Shown piece after piece: positions 25,110 to 32,508 of a stretch of 32,816 nucleotides of DNA. The notes under the pieces are model-generated. The model made no database searches. It was not told the DNA's origin and worked only from the letters and a program-made list of their open reading frames with translations. Position 1 is the stretch's first letter; each line of letters begins with the position of its first letter. The stretch comes from a virus, in the IMG/VR virus record IMGVR_UViG_3300028844_001200, positions 1 through 32,816 of that record. One strand, written 5' to 3'. Made by a program: the position numbers and the translations under genes.

Positions 25110-26796
25110 TGTAAACAAAGAAGCCATTCAAGCATTAGACGAGTTTAAGAACGTACAGAATGCTAGAAGGAAAGGCATAACCTCAGTACAAGATGAAACT
25201 GCCACGCTGTCAGAAGAAGAACTTGGGCAGAGAGGTGCGGCTGCAATGCAACAAATGGAAGAAGCTACTTGGAGGGGAGCAGTTACCTCTAATGAGTTCT
25301 GGTTTCAAGACATCCCTAGATCTGCTGTGACCACTGTAAAGAACGCAGCTGCTAATATAGTAGGTTCTGTTTCTGATATGGCTGGACTTGCTTTGGCTAT
25401 GCCAGCAGGTGGCACTATGGGTATCGGTATGACACCCACTATGCCCTATGAAGATCTAGATAGGCAGCTCCTAGAGACTGACTCTATGAAATTCAAACCT
25501 GATATGCTTACGGCAGTGCCGGGTAACTCAGAACAGATTGCTAAGTTCATTGGTGGTGACCCTGAGCATCTCTCTATGTTAGCTACGGGGTTAGTTACAC
25601 CCGGACTTGGTGAGTTTGCTGGGTTTGCTAAGTTGACTGGTGCTTCGGTACTCGGCATGGGTGCTGTCACCTCTAATAAAATAGGCAACTTAAAAGAATT
25701 CTTAGCAAAAGCAGACAGCGTCCCTGCCTACGACAAAACTCTTTGGAAAGAGACTGGTTGGTACAAAGGTGAAGACGGTGAACCACGCTTCTACTTAAGT
25801 GATGCTAATGCTAAAATAAATATGAGTCGTATAGAAAATGATAGTAGAGTAAAAGGAATCTTGAAAGAAGCACTAGAAAATAATGAAGGTAGGGTATCTA
25901 AACTTACTTTTAGACTAGGTGATATACTAGAACACGAACAGCTTTATGAAGCCTATCCTCAACTAAGAAACATGAAACTAAATATGAATTTAGGTGTACA
26001 GCAAGACACACCGACAGTTCTAGAGTTTGTTTACCCAGAGGGAAAGCATGTAAAAGGTTCTACGAGTATGTTTGGAAAGAACATAGTAGATAACATAACA
26101 ACAAAAAATAATAAAAACATGGATGAACTAATGGAAACAGTTCTTCACGAAGTACAGCACGTAATACAGCAAGTAGAAGGGTTTGCCCAAGGAGGTAACC
26201 CAGCTGATGTTGCAAATTCATTGAATAACTACGAGTTTGCTAGTGTCATGACTGAGGTGATGGACCTAATAGATCTTGGAGATGAAGCTCCTGATGATCT
26301 ATACAATGCATTGATGCAAGCAGGGGCAATAGACGAAGCTGCTAATGAGCTTGTCACAAATCCCTTAACCTTGCGGTATATGGCTGCTATCAGACAAGGC
26401 GACACAAAGACTGTTACTGATCTAAGGGCAGAGGTCGATGGTGCTAGCGCTAATGCCAAAGATAACATAGGATTTATATTGAGCTATCTATATGGTAGTG
26501 ACGAGTTAATTCCTAAAGGGCAGGAGCTGACCAACATGATGTTCGAGACCTTAGAGTATCAAGACGTACAAGCTCTTTCACACAGAGCATACGAGAATCT
26601 GTACGGGGAGGCAGAGGCTGTGCTAACAGCTGACCTAAGAAAAAAGACACAGGCAATGATTGATTCGGCTGATGCTCCACCTAATCCACGGTTTGCTTCT
26701 TCTAGGACAGAAGATGAGATAGACTCTGTCGATCTCTTTGTTGACAAACCAGAACTAAAGTCTAAAGTAAAACAATTAGATGGTAGTATTAAGTAG
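25099..26796 (+). CDS. Polyvalent-type virion protein with HExxH metalloprotease
   Basis: The 565-residue product has a helical N-terminus, a hydrophobic, Gly/Ala-rich part (about 83-115 and 160-195), then the segment ETGWYKGEDGEPRFYLSD (218-235), which resembles a domain found in large phage polyvalent proteins. HEVQH follows at 350-354 within ETVLHEVQHVIQQVEGFAQGG, a zinc-dependent metalloprotease HExxH signature; Glu351 would be catalytic and His350/His354 ligands. A third ligand downstream is not certain. It lies in the ejection-protein group, between the gp15-like protein and the endolysin. A protein delivered with the DNA that acts on a host target is a reasonable inference. A stretch at about 25800-26130 looks more A-rich than its flanks by eye. 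Confidence 0.72.
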   Translation: METNVNKEAIQALDEFKNVQNARRKGITSVQDETATLSEEELGQRGAAAMQQMEEATWRGAVTSNEFWFQDIPRSAVTTVKNAAANIVGSVSDMAGLALAMPAGGTMGIGMTPTMPYEDLDRQLLETDSMKFKPDMLTAVPGNSEQIAKFIGGDPEHLSMLATGLVTPGLGEFAGFAKLTGASVLGMGAVTSNKIGNLKEFLAKADSVPAYDKTLWKETGWYKGEDGEPRFYLSDANAKINMSRIENDSRVKGILKEALENNEGRVSKLTFRLGDILEHEQLYEAYPQLRNMKLNMNLGVQQDTPTVLEFVYPEGKHVKGSTSMFGKNIVDNITTKNNKNMDELMETVLHEVQHVIQQVEGFAQGGNPADVANSLNNYEFASVMTEVMDLIDLGDEAPDDLYNALMQAGAIDEAANELVTNPLTLRYMAAIRQGDTKTVTDLRAEVDGASANAKDNIGFILSYLYGSDELIPKGQELTNMMFETLEYQDVQALSHRAYENLYGEAEAVLTADLRKKTQAMIDSADAPPNPRFASSRTEDEIDSVDLFVDKPELKSKVKQLDGSIK

Positions 26797-27164
26797 TGCC
26801 TTCATTTGGTAGGGCTAGTAGAGCGAGGCTAGATACGTGTGACACCAAGATACAGGATGTACTAGGTGAAGCAATCAAAGACTTTGATTTCTCTGTGATA
26901 TGTGGTACTAGAGGGAAAGAAAAGCAGAACAAAGCTTACGAGAGTGGACACTCGCAGCTACAGTGGCCTAACTCTAAGCACAATAGCACCCCATCTAAGG
27001 CAGTTGACATAGTCCCTTGGCCCGGTGGGTTTGACAACGACGATGCTACCTTCTACAAGATGGCAACTTACATTTACAAAGCAGCAAACACACTTGGTGT
27101 GCAGATCACTTGGGGAGGTCACTGGACCTTCAAAGACCTAGCTCACTTTCAACTAGAGGATTAA
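26796..27164 (+). CDS. Endolysin, M15 peptidase (L-Ala-D-Glu type)
   Basis: The 122-residue product is a compact M15/VanY-type peptidase that cleaves peptide cross-links of peptidoglycan. The zinc site is visible: SKHNSTPSKAVDIVPWPGG (60-78) gives His62 and Asp71, and WTFKDLAHFQL (110-120) gives His117, with an acidic residue close by for catalysis. There is no signal peptide, so a holin must release it. The start is GTG at 26796, whose G is the last base of the preceding TAG. It is the first gene of the lysis region. Confident. Confidence 0.9.
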   Translation: MPSFGRASRARLDTCDTKIQDVLGEAIKDFDFSVICGTRGKEKQNKAYESGHSQLQWPNSKHNSTPSKAVDIVPWPGGFDNDDATFYKMATYIYKAANTLGVQITWGGHWTFKDLAHFQLED

Positions 27165-27167
27165 CGA

Positions 27168-27485
27168 ATGGATGCAAGTCCTAAACTAAATGGTTACAAG
27201 CCCCGTTCTTACGGGGATATAGCAGCCTTAGCAGTGTCTATCGCTAGCTTAGGCGTACTCTTTATGTCTGCTGTGCTTTGGATGTTAAAGCTAGAGGCTA
27301 GACTAGAAATAGTAGGCGCAAGTCTAAACGAACAAAGCAACTACATAACTGAATTAAAATCACAAATATCTAGAGGCATTTTACCTAGAGCAGAAGAACG
27401 AATTAACCAATTACAACGACGAGTCATCGAACTTGGTGACGACTTTGATGACCACGACGTCGAACACACACAAAAGGGAAGATAA
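27168..27485 (+). CDS. Single-pass membrane protein with coiled coil
   Basis: The 105-residue product has one strong transmembrane helix (about 17-40, DIAALAVSIASLGVLFMSAV) and a charged coiled coil to the C-terminus (about 43-95). Its topology resembles an inner-membrane spanin or small holin-associated protein, but a better Rz/Rz1 pair lies downstream, so it may be a pinholin partner, antiholin or anchoring protein. It starts three bases after the endolysin stop and its stop overlaps the next ATG. Function is unknown. Confidence 0.7.
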   Translation: MDASPKLNGYKPRSYGDIAALAVSIASLGVLFMSAVLWMLKLEARLEIVGASLNEQSNYITELKSQISRGILPRAEERINQLQRRVIELGDDFDDHDVEHTQKGR

Positions 27486-27898
27486 TGGCGAAGGTAACAC
27501 TCACTGACATTGCAGCTGGCTACTTAAGTATAGCCACTTACAATGCAAACAACACAGCTATAGAGGCAGCAATAGAGAACACTCTGTCTAGGGATGGCAC
27601 AGCTCCTAACACTATGGGTGCTAACCTAGACTTGAACTCTAATAAAATAGTCAACGTAACTGATGGCGCTAACAACCAAGATGCTTGCACAGTAGCACAG
27701 TTAGCTGCGGCTAGTGTCGTATCCACTACTAGCACAGCAGCACTCACCACCCTAGCAGACAGTGGTGCTAACTATACTGCCACCACAGTAGAGGGTGCGT
27801 TCTCTGAGCTAGCCAGTACAGCAACTAGTGAAGGGGCTAGCATCATAGGGGTAGAGGATTCAGCTGGGAACATGGCAGCTACCAATGTAGAGCACTGA
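27485..27898 (+). CDS. Tail-fibre-like gene, 5' part before frameshift
   Basis: The 137-residue frame begins like many phage fibre or appendage proteins: ENTLSRDGTAPNTMGANLDL (about 31-50), NKIVNVTDGANNQDACTVAQL, then a Ser/Thr/Ala-rich repeat (TATTVEGAFSELASTATSEGAS, then GVEDSAGNMAATNVE). It stops at TGA 27896-27898 in the sequence CAC-TGA-C. The same repeat continues in the +1 frame directly after the stop (DLGAVSSNLASNANAQGAS, then GVEDAAGNW), so the protein was or is one chain with the gene part at 27957-28433. The frame change can only lie at 27891-27896, because the +1 frame has a stop at 27888-27890. It may be a programmed +1 shift, a mutation or a sequence error. Confidence 0.7.
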   Translation: MAKVTLTDIAAGYLSIATYNANNTAIEAAIENTLSRDGTAPNTMGANLDLNSNKIVNVTDGANNQDACTVAQLAAASVVSTTSTAALTTLADSGANYTATTVEGAFSELASTATSEGASIIGVEDSAGNMAATNVEH

Positions 27899-27956
27899 CC
27901 TCGGAGCTGTTTCATCTAATTTAGCTTCTAATGCTAACGCGCAGGGTGCTAGCTTA

Positions 27957-28433
27957 GTGGGCGTCGAAGACGCAGCAGGTAACTGGACAGCTACTGACGT
28001 AGAAGCTACTCTAGTTGAGATGCAAGCTGAGATAGATGCTTCTGCATCTACCACTGGTAGCTTTGTTGCGACTCTCACAGGGTTCTCTGCTGATCCAACC
28101 ACACCCACAGTAAGATGGAACAAATCCCTAGACACAGTGACAATAATCTTTGCGTTTGGTACTTTTACAGGAACCAGTAACGCTACAACATGGACGATAA
28201 CTAATTTACCAGCCGCACTTACTCCTAATTACGGACAAGTTGTCCCTATAATGGGCCTCGTTGACGCCGGGTCAGCACAGCCAGCAGCCGGAGTTGTGCT
28301 AATATCAGGCACTACCCTAACATTTGGTTTAGATGGGACTGACGTTAATACCGGAGGTGGTTTCACTGCCTCTGGCAACAAGGGATTCGTGACTGGGACA
28401 TCTACAATCCAGTACTCATTGTTTAGTGTTTAG
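27957..28433 (+). CDS. Tail-fibre-like gene, 3' part after frameshift
   Basis: This frame is open from 27891; a GTG at 27957 could start it independently with only a weak AGGG upstream. From that GTG it encodes 158 residues. It contains the second repeat copy (GVEDAAGNWTATDVEATLVEM), then a beta-rich C-terminal domain (about 35-158, FVATLTGFSADPTTPTVRWN to IQYSLFSV), the kind that closes small fibre proteins. Together with the 5' part it would give a protein of about 316 residues. It is embedded in the lysis region, next to the holin. A pseudogene fragment is the alternative. Confidence 0.6.
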   Translation: MGVEDAAGNWTATDVEATLVEMQAEIDASASTTGSFVATLTGFSADPTTPTVRWNKSLDTVTIIFAFGTFTGTSNATTWTITNLPAALTPNYGQVVPIMGLVDAGSAQPAAGVVLISGTTLTFGLDGTDVNTGGGFTASGNKGFVTGTSTIQYSLFSV

Positions 28434-28434
28434 T

Positions 28435-28656
28435 ATGATGAACAAAAAACCTTGGTACAAGAGTAAGACTGTTTGGTTCAATGGCTTAACAGTCGGGGGC
28501 GCAATAGCAGCTGGGGTAGTAGGTCTACTTCCTACTCTCCAGCCTGTGCTCACCCCAGAAGTTTATGCTATCACGTTTGCAGTGGTTGGTTTAATCAACA
28601 TCATCCTACGGAGTGTAACAAATAATGCTATCTGGTTTAATCCTAAAAATAAATAA
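28435..28656 (+). CDS. Holin
   Basis: The 73-residue product (from ATG 28435) has two hydrophobic segments, about 17-33 (LTVGGAIAAGVVGLLPTL) and 42-59 (VYAITFAVVGLINIILR), a basic N-terminus (NKKPWYKSKTVWFN) and a charged end, a class II holin layout. It would form membrane lesions that release the endolysin. Start choice: ATG 28435 lies one base after the preceding stop. ATG 28438 is also possible, and a GTG at 28426 would add three residues. Closely spaced Met codons are common in holins with dual start control, but this is not shown here. Confidence 0.75.
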   Translation: MMNKKPWYKSKTVWFNGLTVGGAIAAGVVGLLPTLQPVLTPEVYAITFAVVGLINIILRSVTNNAIWFNPKNK

Positions 28657-28921
28657 GAACCTTTGGGTGATAGGTGGTGCTATCCTCACTGTGCTAGCGT
28701 TCTTCGCTAGACTACAGTACCTCAAGGGTGCAAGGGATAGAGCACTTGTCAAGGCTGACACGATGAAGGCCACGGTACACGCTGAACGTGTGAAGAGAGA
28801 AGCAATCAAAGAACAAGAGAAGATCTACCGTCGAAGACGGGTAGAAATAAAAGAAGAACTAAAGAAGAAAGGAGAAGACTTTGAAGGTGTTGACAACCTT
28901 ACTAATCCTGATGACTACTAG
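28625..28921 (+). CDS. Rz: i-spanin (Rz-like)
   Basis: The 98-residue product has an N-terminal transmembrane helix (about 13-32, LWVIGGAILTVLAFFARLQYL) and a long charged coiled coil (about 36-85) reaching the periplasm, as in Rz proteins. It overlaps the holin by 32 bases and contains the start of the lipoprotein spanin gene in another frame, the classic Rz/Rz1 arrangement. The two-protein complex fuses inner and outer membranes at lysis. The ATG at 28625 has no strong ribosome binding site; coupling to the holin is likely. Confidence 0.8.
   Translation: MLSGLILKINKNLWVIGGAILTVLAFFARLQYLKGARDRALVKADTMKATVHAERVKREAIKEQEKIYRRRRVEIKEELKKKGEDFEGVDNLTNPDDY
28870..28874 (+). promoter_or_regulatory. 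Ribosome binding site for TTG start of Rz1
   Basis: AGGAG ends six bases before the TTG at 28881, inside the Rz coding region. It supports the rare TTG start that keeps the lipoprotein signal sequence intact. Confidence 0.65.
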
Positions 28922-29147
28922 TGGTTGTACTCTATTCAAAGGAGATTTGATTGAACCTCTGTGTCTCCCTGAGAGACCAGTACTTGAAAGTATATCAGTC
29001 GAACAACAAAGAGAACTAAAGAATGCTAACGAGGAAGCATTCTCTAGTGTAGTTCTCAATGATGTTTCTTTGAAAGCTCACATAGTTGTGATAGAAACTA
29101 TAGTTGGGGTACACAATCAACAGTTCAAAGCCAAGTGTGAAGGTTAA
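28881..29147 (+). CDS. Rz1: o-spanin lipoprotein (Rz1-like)
   Basis: The 88-residue product begins with a short signal sequence ending in a lipobox, LMTTSGC, with Cys16 as the predicted lipidated residue. The mature part (about 72 residues) has a Pro-containing start (LIEPLCLPERPVLES) and a helical end. Its 5' end overlaps the Rz gene in the +1 frame by 41 bases, as usual for spanin pairs. It should sit in the inner leaflet of the outer membrane and pair with Rz. Start TTG at 28881 behind AGGAG; GTG 28887 would remove two residues. Confidence 0.8.
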   Translation: MKVLTTLLILMTTSGCTLFKGDLIEPLCLPERPVLESISVEQQRELKNANEEAFSSVVLNDVSLKAHIVVIETIVGVHNQQFKAKCEG

Positions 29148-29382
29148 ACAGTATAAGGTTGTTGTCATCTCTTGGGGTGATGCCTTCATCTGCCCCAATG
29201 ACTTCGACCCAGCCACTGCTAAAGATACTACACCTATCTATAGGAAGACAGTAGGCTTCCTTATCTGTAAGAACAAGCATGGCTATGTCCTTGCCACAGA
29301 TACCTACGACGCAACCAACGAGGTTGCAGCTAAGTTATTCATCCCTAAAGGGATGGTAACTAGCGTCGCACAGTTAACCTAA
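29137..29382 (+). CDS. Small conserved phage protein, unknown function
   Basis: The 81-residue product (from GTG 29137) has a pattern I have seen in small phage proteins but cannot name: KVVVISWGDA near the start, a central TVGFLICKNKHGYVLATDTYD and a terminal LFIPKGMVTSVAQL, consistent with a small beta-barrel. An in-frame TTG at 29104 would add 11 residues and overlap Rz1 by 44 bases; GTG at 29137 overlaps by 11. It is the last rightward gene before the convergent junction. Confidence 0.65.
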   Translation: MKVKQYKVVVISWGDAFICPNDFDPATAKDTTPIYRKTVGFLICKNKHGYVLATDTYDATNEVAAKLFIPKGMVTSVAQLT

Positions 29383-29402
29383 GATTGTGTACAGTGCACA
29401 GG

Positions 29403-29431
29403 TGGACCCACGGATAATAACGCGTGGGCCA
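29403..29431. terminator. Hairpin at the convergent gene junction
   Basis: CCCACG (29407-29412) pairs with CGTGGG (29423-29428), extended by TGG 29403-29405 with CCA 29429-29431 past one bulged A. It lies between the last rightward gene and the end of the leftward genes. No T-run follows on either strand, so a bidirectional terminator is only a candidate; the rest of 29383-29496 shows nothing else clear. Confidence 0.4.
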
Positions 29432-29496
29432 TACTCGTGTCGCTAGTGCTGTCAAGTCAGACACTCGTTCGTCCTTGTTCAGTACAGTTGTTAGCT

Positions 29497-29736
29497 TCAA
29501 CGGTCCTTGCCTCCTTTGCGCCTGTCGTTGGCGAATGACTTTATTGGTTTGGGATCAGGTATGGCCCCATGTAGTAAGTCAAACGGATCCTTAGCCTTGT
29601 CCAGTATAGGGACAGACTTCCATATAGTCCGTCCGGGTTTATCACACACTGGGCAGCTAGTCACAGGGTCACCAGACCGCCTCAGCTCCTCGTACTCAGC
29701 CGCACAGCTTGTACACCTAACGTCGTATTTATTCAT
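29497..29736 (-). CDS. FmdB-like zinc ribbon protein
   Basis: The 79-residue product has a zinc ribbon made of CTSC (8-11) and CPVC (28-31) with the spacing of FmdB-type small regulators, then a hydrophilic tail with DPFDLLHGAIPDPKPIKSF and a basic end. It is the last gene of the leftward group and its ATG overlaps the ribonucleotide reductase stop (ATGA). A DNA-binding, regulatory or metal role is possible; the sequence does not decide. Confidence 0.75.
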   Translation of the reverse strand: MNKYDVRCTSCAAEYEELRRSGDPVTSCPVCDKPGRTIWKSVPILDKAKDPFDLLHGAIPDPKPIKSFANDRRKGGKDR

Positions 29737-31595
29737 AATTCACACTGACCAGCGTGACACGCTAGCTCCTGCGACGACGTTGTGCTATCGAGCAACTCCT
29801 CAAACTCAAGGTCGATAGTTGGCATAGCCTTGAGTTGCGCTTGATACATACCCTTGTCGATTGATTCGTATGGCGCTTGCTGATAGCTATGTTCATCTTT
29901 CGGAAAGAACGAGACTCCTGACATAATGTTAAAGTTATCATATACCCAAGCTCCTACTTGTAACCATTCATCTTCACCTACGTAGATTGACACGCTGGGT
30001 TTGTGCTCACACCAGCTCTCAGCGTACACCTTCCATAGCTCTAGTTGTTCTATTGCTGACCTGTCATCAATGGTAACGCTACCCTTGGGTGACTTCATAG
30101 GGAAAGAGAATACCATAGAGTTAGGGTTCATTACATCTACTTCATGGGGCACACCTTGATCCATCAGGACTTGGCAGATCGGATCTTTAATGTCGTTACG
30201 CACCCTCCTAGTATAGTACTCCGAGTAGCGGGGATGTATACCGGACGAAGACCCGACGAGTTGAGACACTGTGCCACTCGGTTTGACGCAGGTAATGGCT
30301 GCGGATGCAGCGATACCCAGCTTCTTAGCCCACTTCTTATTGACTTCAATTGCATGATCTCTTAACCTCTCTAGTAATTCAGCACACTGTACGTTGTTAA
30401 GAAGAGGTGAGTCCATGATGCCAGTTAAGCTCACACCTAGCAACCTCTCCTCTTCACAGTTGTCTTGCCACTTCTTACCTAAGTATCTGAAGTTAGTGAA
30501 GCTAGATTGCAGAGTACCTAGTACGGTAGCCAGCCTGACCTTGCGTCTAAGGGACTCTTCTGTGTCGTTAGACCTAGCTACTACCTCAGTCAAGTTGCAG
30601 AACTGACGAGGTCTTAGTACTATCTCGGAGCAAGGATTTGTACCCCAGTCGTGACCGGACTCTCTTCGATCAGGCAGGTTATCCTCAGCTGCACAACGGG
30701 AGAAGATGCCCCGTTCCCCCGACTTGGATTCAATGAGTGAGGTCCACTCTTTAAGGAACACTCCAACATCTGGCTTCTCCGTGTAACAGACTGAGTTGTT
30801 AGCGAGTGCTCGTTGTGGCTCAGTGAGATACCATTGACCAGACTTAGCAGAGCGATGACGTTCACTAGTGAGATTACCAAGACTTATAAGAGCAGACCTA
30901 CGCACACCACCTGCAACAATGACTTCAGCGATCTTACAGACGAGGTCGTGACATTCGATCTCATTTAGTTTCCTTCCTTTGGCGTTCTTAAAGAGATTGA
31001 CAGTGTAGTTGCAGAGTTGAACAAGGGGTTCTGGCCCACTGGCGCGACCCCCAAACGTAGCCAACCGAGAACCAGCGGGTCGTAGGCTGGAGTAGTCAAG
31101 GGAGGGAACAAGTCCGTCATATAGCAACGAGATAAGTTTTCTATAAGCTGTTGCCCATCCGATCCTTGAATCAGCAACATGGAGTGTGGTCGTTCCATCG
31201 TCAAAGAACTCATTCGCGATCTCCGGTAGTTTCTCAATTGCTCGTCTTTCGACAGAGAAGCCGACACCAGTGCCGCACATAAGAATGTACATGATCTCAT
31301 CGAACGCTCTCCTGTCATCTATTGGTATGTAGGCACAGTTGTACCCAGCTACATTGTCTCGTTCCATAGCTGAACCAGCTGTCATCAGTGCCCTCATGCT
31401 AGGCATTACTTCGTGGTTAACGATAGCATTGTAAAGCTCACGCATCGTGGATTCACTGATTGCATCCTGTTCAGTAACATACTCCACGTACCGCATGACA
31501 GTCTCTTCCCATGTCTCCCTTCGCTTCTCGCTTGGGATATATCTAGCGTATCTTGATTTGTGTATATAGTTAGCGTAAGCTGTTTCATTTCTCAT
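29733..31595 (-). CDS. nrdJ: Class II ribonucleotide reductase, monomeric, B12-dependent
   Basis: The 620-residue product reduces ribonucleotides to deoxyribonucleotides using adenosylcobalamin. All key cysteines of the Lactobacillus-type monomeric enzyme are visible: Cys87 (YNCAYIP) and Cys333 (FCNLTEV) as the active-site pair, Cys322 in NPCSEI (320-325) as thiyl radical site with Glu324, and Cys613/Cys618 (CHAGQC) as the C-terminal shuttle. PSGT in the VKPSGTVSQLVG segment marks the barrel. No N-terminal ATP cone is seen. It is about 120 residues shorter than the 739-residue L. leichmannii enzyme, a compact form common in marine phages. The start is coupled to the 49-residue gene (ATGA). 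It recycles host nucleotides for phage DNA and implies that the host has or imports B12. Confidence 0.93.
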   Translation of the reverse strand: MRNETAYANYIHKSRYARYIPSEKRRETWEETVMRYVEYVTEQDAISESTMRELYNAIVNHEVMPSMRALMTAGSAMERDNVAGYNCAYIPIDDRRAFDEIMYILMCGTGVGFSVERRAIEKLPEIANEFFDDGTTTLHVADSRIGWATAYRKLISLLYDGLVPSLDYSSLRPAGSRLATFGGRASGPEPLVQLCNYTVNLFKNAKGRKLNEIECHDLVCKIAEVIVAGGVRRSALISLGNLTSERHRSAKSGQWYLTEPQRALANNSVCYTEKPDVGVFLKEWTSLIESKSGERGIFSRCAAEDNLPDRRESGHDWGTNPCSEIVLRPRQFCNLTEVVARSNDTEESLRRKVRLATVLGTLQSSFTNFRYLGKKWQDNCEEERLLGVSLTGIMDSPLLNNVQCAELLERLRDHAIEVNKKWAKKLGIAASAAITCVKPSGTVSQLVGSSSGIHPRYSEYYTRRVRNDIKDPICQVLMDQGVPHEVDVMNPNSMVFSFPMKSPKGSVTIDDRSAIEQLELWKVYAESWCEHKPSVSIYVGEDEWLQVGAWVYDNFNIMSGVSFFPKDEHSYQQAPYESIDKGMYQAQLKAMPTIDLEFEELLDSTTSSQELACHAGQCEL

Positions 31596-31741
31596 CCCAT
31601 ATCCTCTTCTATGAATTTAATTGCTTTGTCTAGATAATCTGCTACTAGCTGCTCACTGGTTATCTCTAGTACGTCGACGACGTAGTTAGGATCGCAAGCT
31701 CTAAGGTTATCCAAGTGATACATTAATTCTTCGTGTTCCAT
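31592..31741 (-). CDS. Small conserved-looking 49-residue protein
   Basis: A 49-residue frame (MEHEELMYHLDNLRACDPNY at the start, VVDVLEITSEQLVADYLDKA in the middle) fills the gap between exonuclease and ribonucleotide reductase exactly. Its ATG shares a base with the exonuclease TAA, and its TGA overlaps the reductase ATG (ATGA). It is acidic and helical with a DPxxVVDxLxITxEQL pattern found in small phage proteins of nucleotide-metabolism operons, judged from memory and not searched. Perfect coupling on both sides makes it a real gene; its function is unknown. Confidence 0.75.
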   Translation of the reverse strand: MEHEELMYHLDNLRACDPNYVVDVLEITSEQLVADYLDKAIKFIEEDMG

Positions 31742-32508
31742 TAATTGACCCTCACTGTTAGGAAGGTCGATGCCTTCTTGTTGGTTGACCGTTCTCTGAA
31801 CGGGGTGTCACAGCTAGCACAAGTGTATTGGTTGTACGTCTGTGTCTTTGTCTTAAAGTCTTCGCCTTGGATGTGCGCGCCTTGGCTAGCACAGATAGGA
31901 CACACTAAGGATGTGGGATTGTCGACGAAGAGACCCACATTCGGATGGTTCTTGATCCACGGAGTAAGGAACTTGTACAACTTAGGCAATAGCCTAACGT
32001 CTTGCTTGTTATATCGTTCCATTATCTTCCAGTCACTAGCCTCGTTCCTCTCGCATCCATACCAAAGCTCTATGCCAGCGTGTTTAACCTTGGCACCTAA
32101 TCCGAAGTACTGGCTAACCCAGTCTAGTTTATTAGATGCTAGCTTAAAGTTAGAGCGAACTGTTTTCAGTAAATCTATTTGGTGGTAGTGTGTCGTAGGT
32201 CCAAGCCCAGCCAGAGCAAACTCTCTATTGAGATGCTTCATGTCAAAGGACGTACCATTGTAGTGACACACACAGTCAGCCTCGTTTAACAACTCCCATA
32301 TCTTAGAGATGTGGTCCTTGTCTGTGCGTTTTCTAAAGTGTATCTCCCGTTCGTTCTCAAACTTAGCAGCCCAGCACAGCATGCCAGTAGGTCTGCTGAT
32401 CTGGCTAATGGGTATGAACTTAGGGAACAAATTCCAAAAGGAACCATAGTGTGGAGTCGTTTCGATATCTAAGTATAGCAATTTCATATTATGTTTTCGT
32501 CTAGCCAT
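31741..32508 (-). CDS. DEDDy 3'-5' exonuclease with zinc ribbon
   Basis: The 255-residue product is an RNase H-fold exonuclease: LYLDIETTP with Asp14 and Glu16 (motif I), HYNGTSFDMKHL with Asp89 (motif II), and YNKQD with Tyr166 and Asp170 (motif III, DEDDy type). A C-terminal zinc ribbon with CPIC (203-206) and CASC (230-233) follows. It resembles proofreading domains of family A polymerases but stands alone; no polymerase domain is fused. Start ATG 32508 is set by AAGGAG at 32516-32521; an internal Met at residue 8 is less likely. It overlaps the resolvase end by 8 bases and couples to the 49-residue gene. Roles in DNA proofreading, host DNA degradation or recombination are possible. Confidence 0.85.
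   Translation of the reverse strand: MARRKHNMKLLYLDIETTPHYGSFWNLFPKFIPISQISRPTGMLCWAAKFENEREIHFRKRTDKDHISKIWELLNEADCVCHYNGTSFDMKHLNREFALAGLGPTTHYHQIDLLKTVRSNFKLASNKLDWVSQYFGLGAKVKHAGIELWYGCERNEASDWKIMERYNKQDVRLLPKLYKFLTPWIKNHPNVGLFVDNPTSLVCPICASQGAHIQGEDFKTKTQTYNQYTCASCDTPFRERSTNKKASTFLTVRVN

Noticed and set aside
29507-29818. 103-codon plus-strand frame across the zinc ribbon and reductase end
   Set aside because: The minus strand has two overlapping genes with clear Cys motifs; this frame has no recognisable content or start signal.
31745-32188. 147-codon plus-strand frame antisense to the exonuclease
   Set aside because: The minus-strand frame carries all DEDDy and zinc ribbon residues; the plus frame is a shadow.
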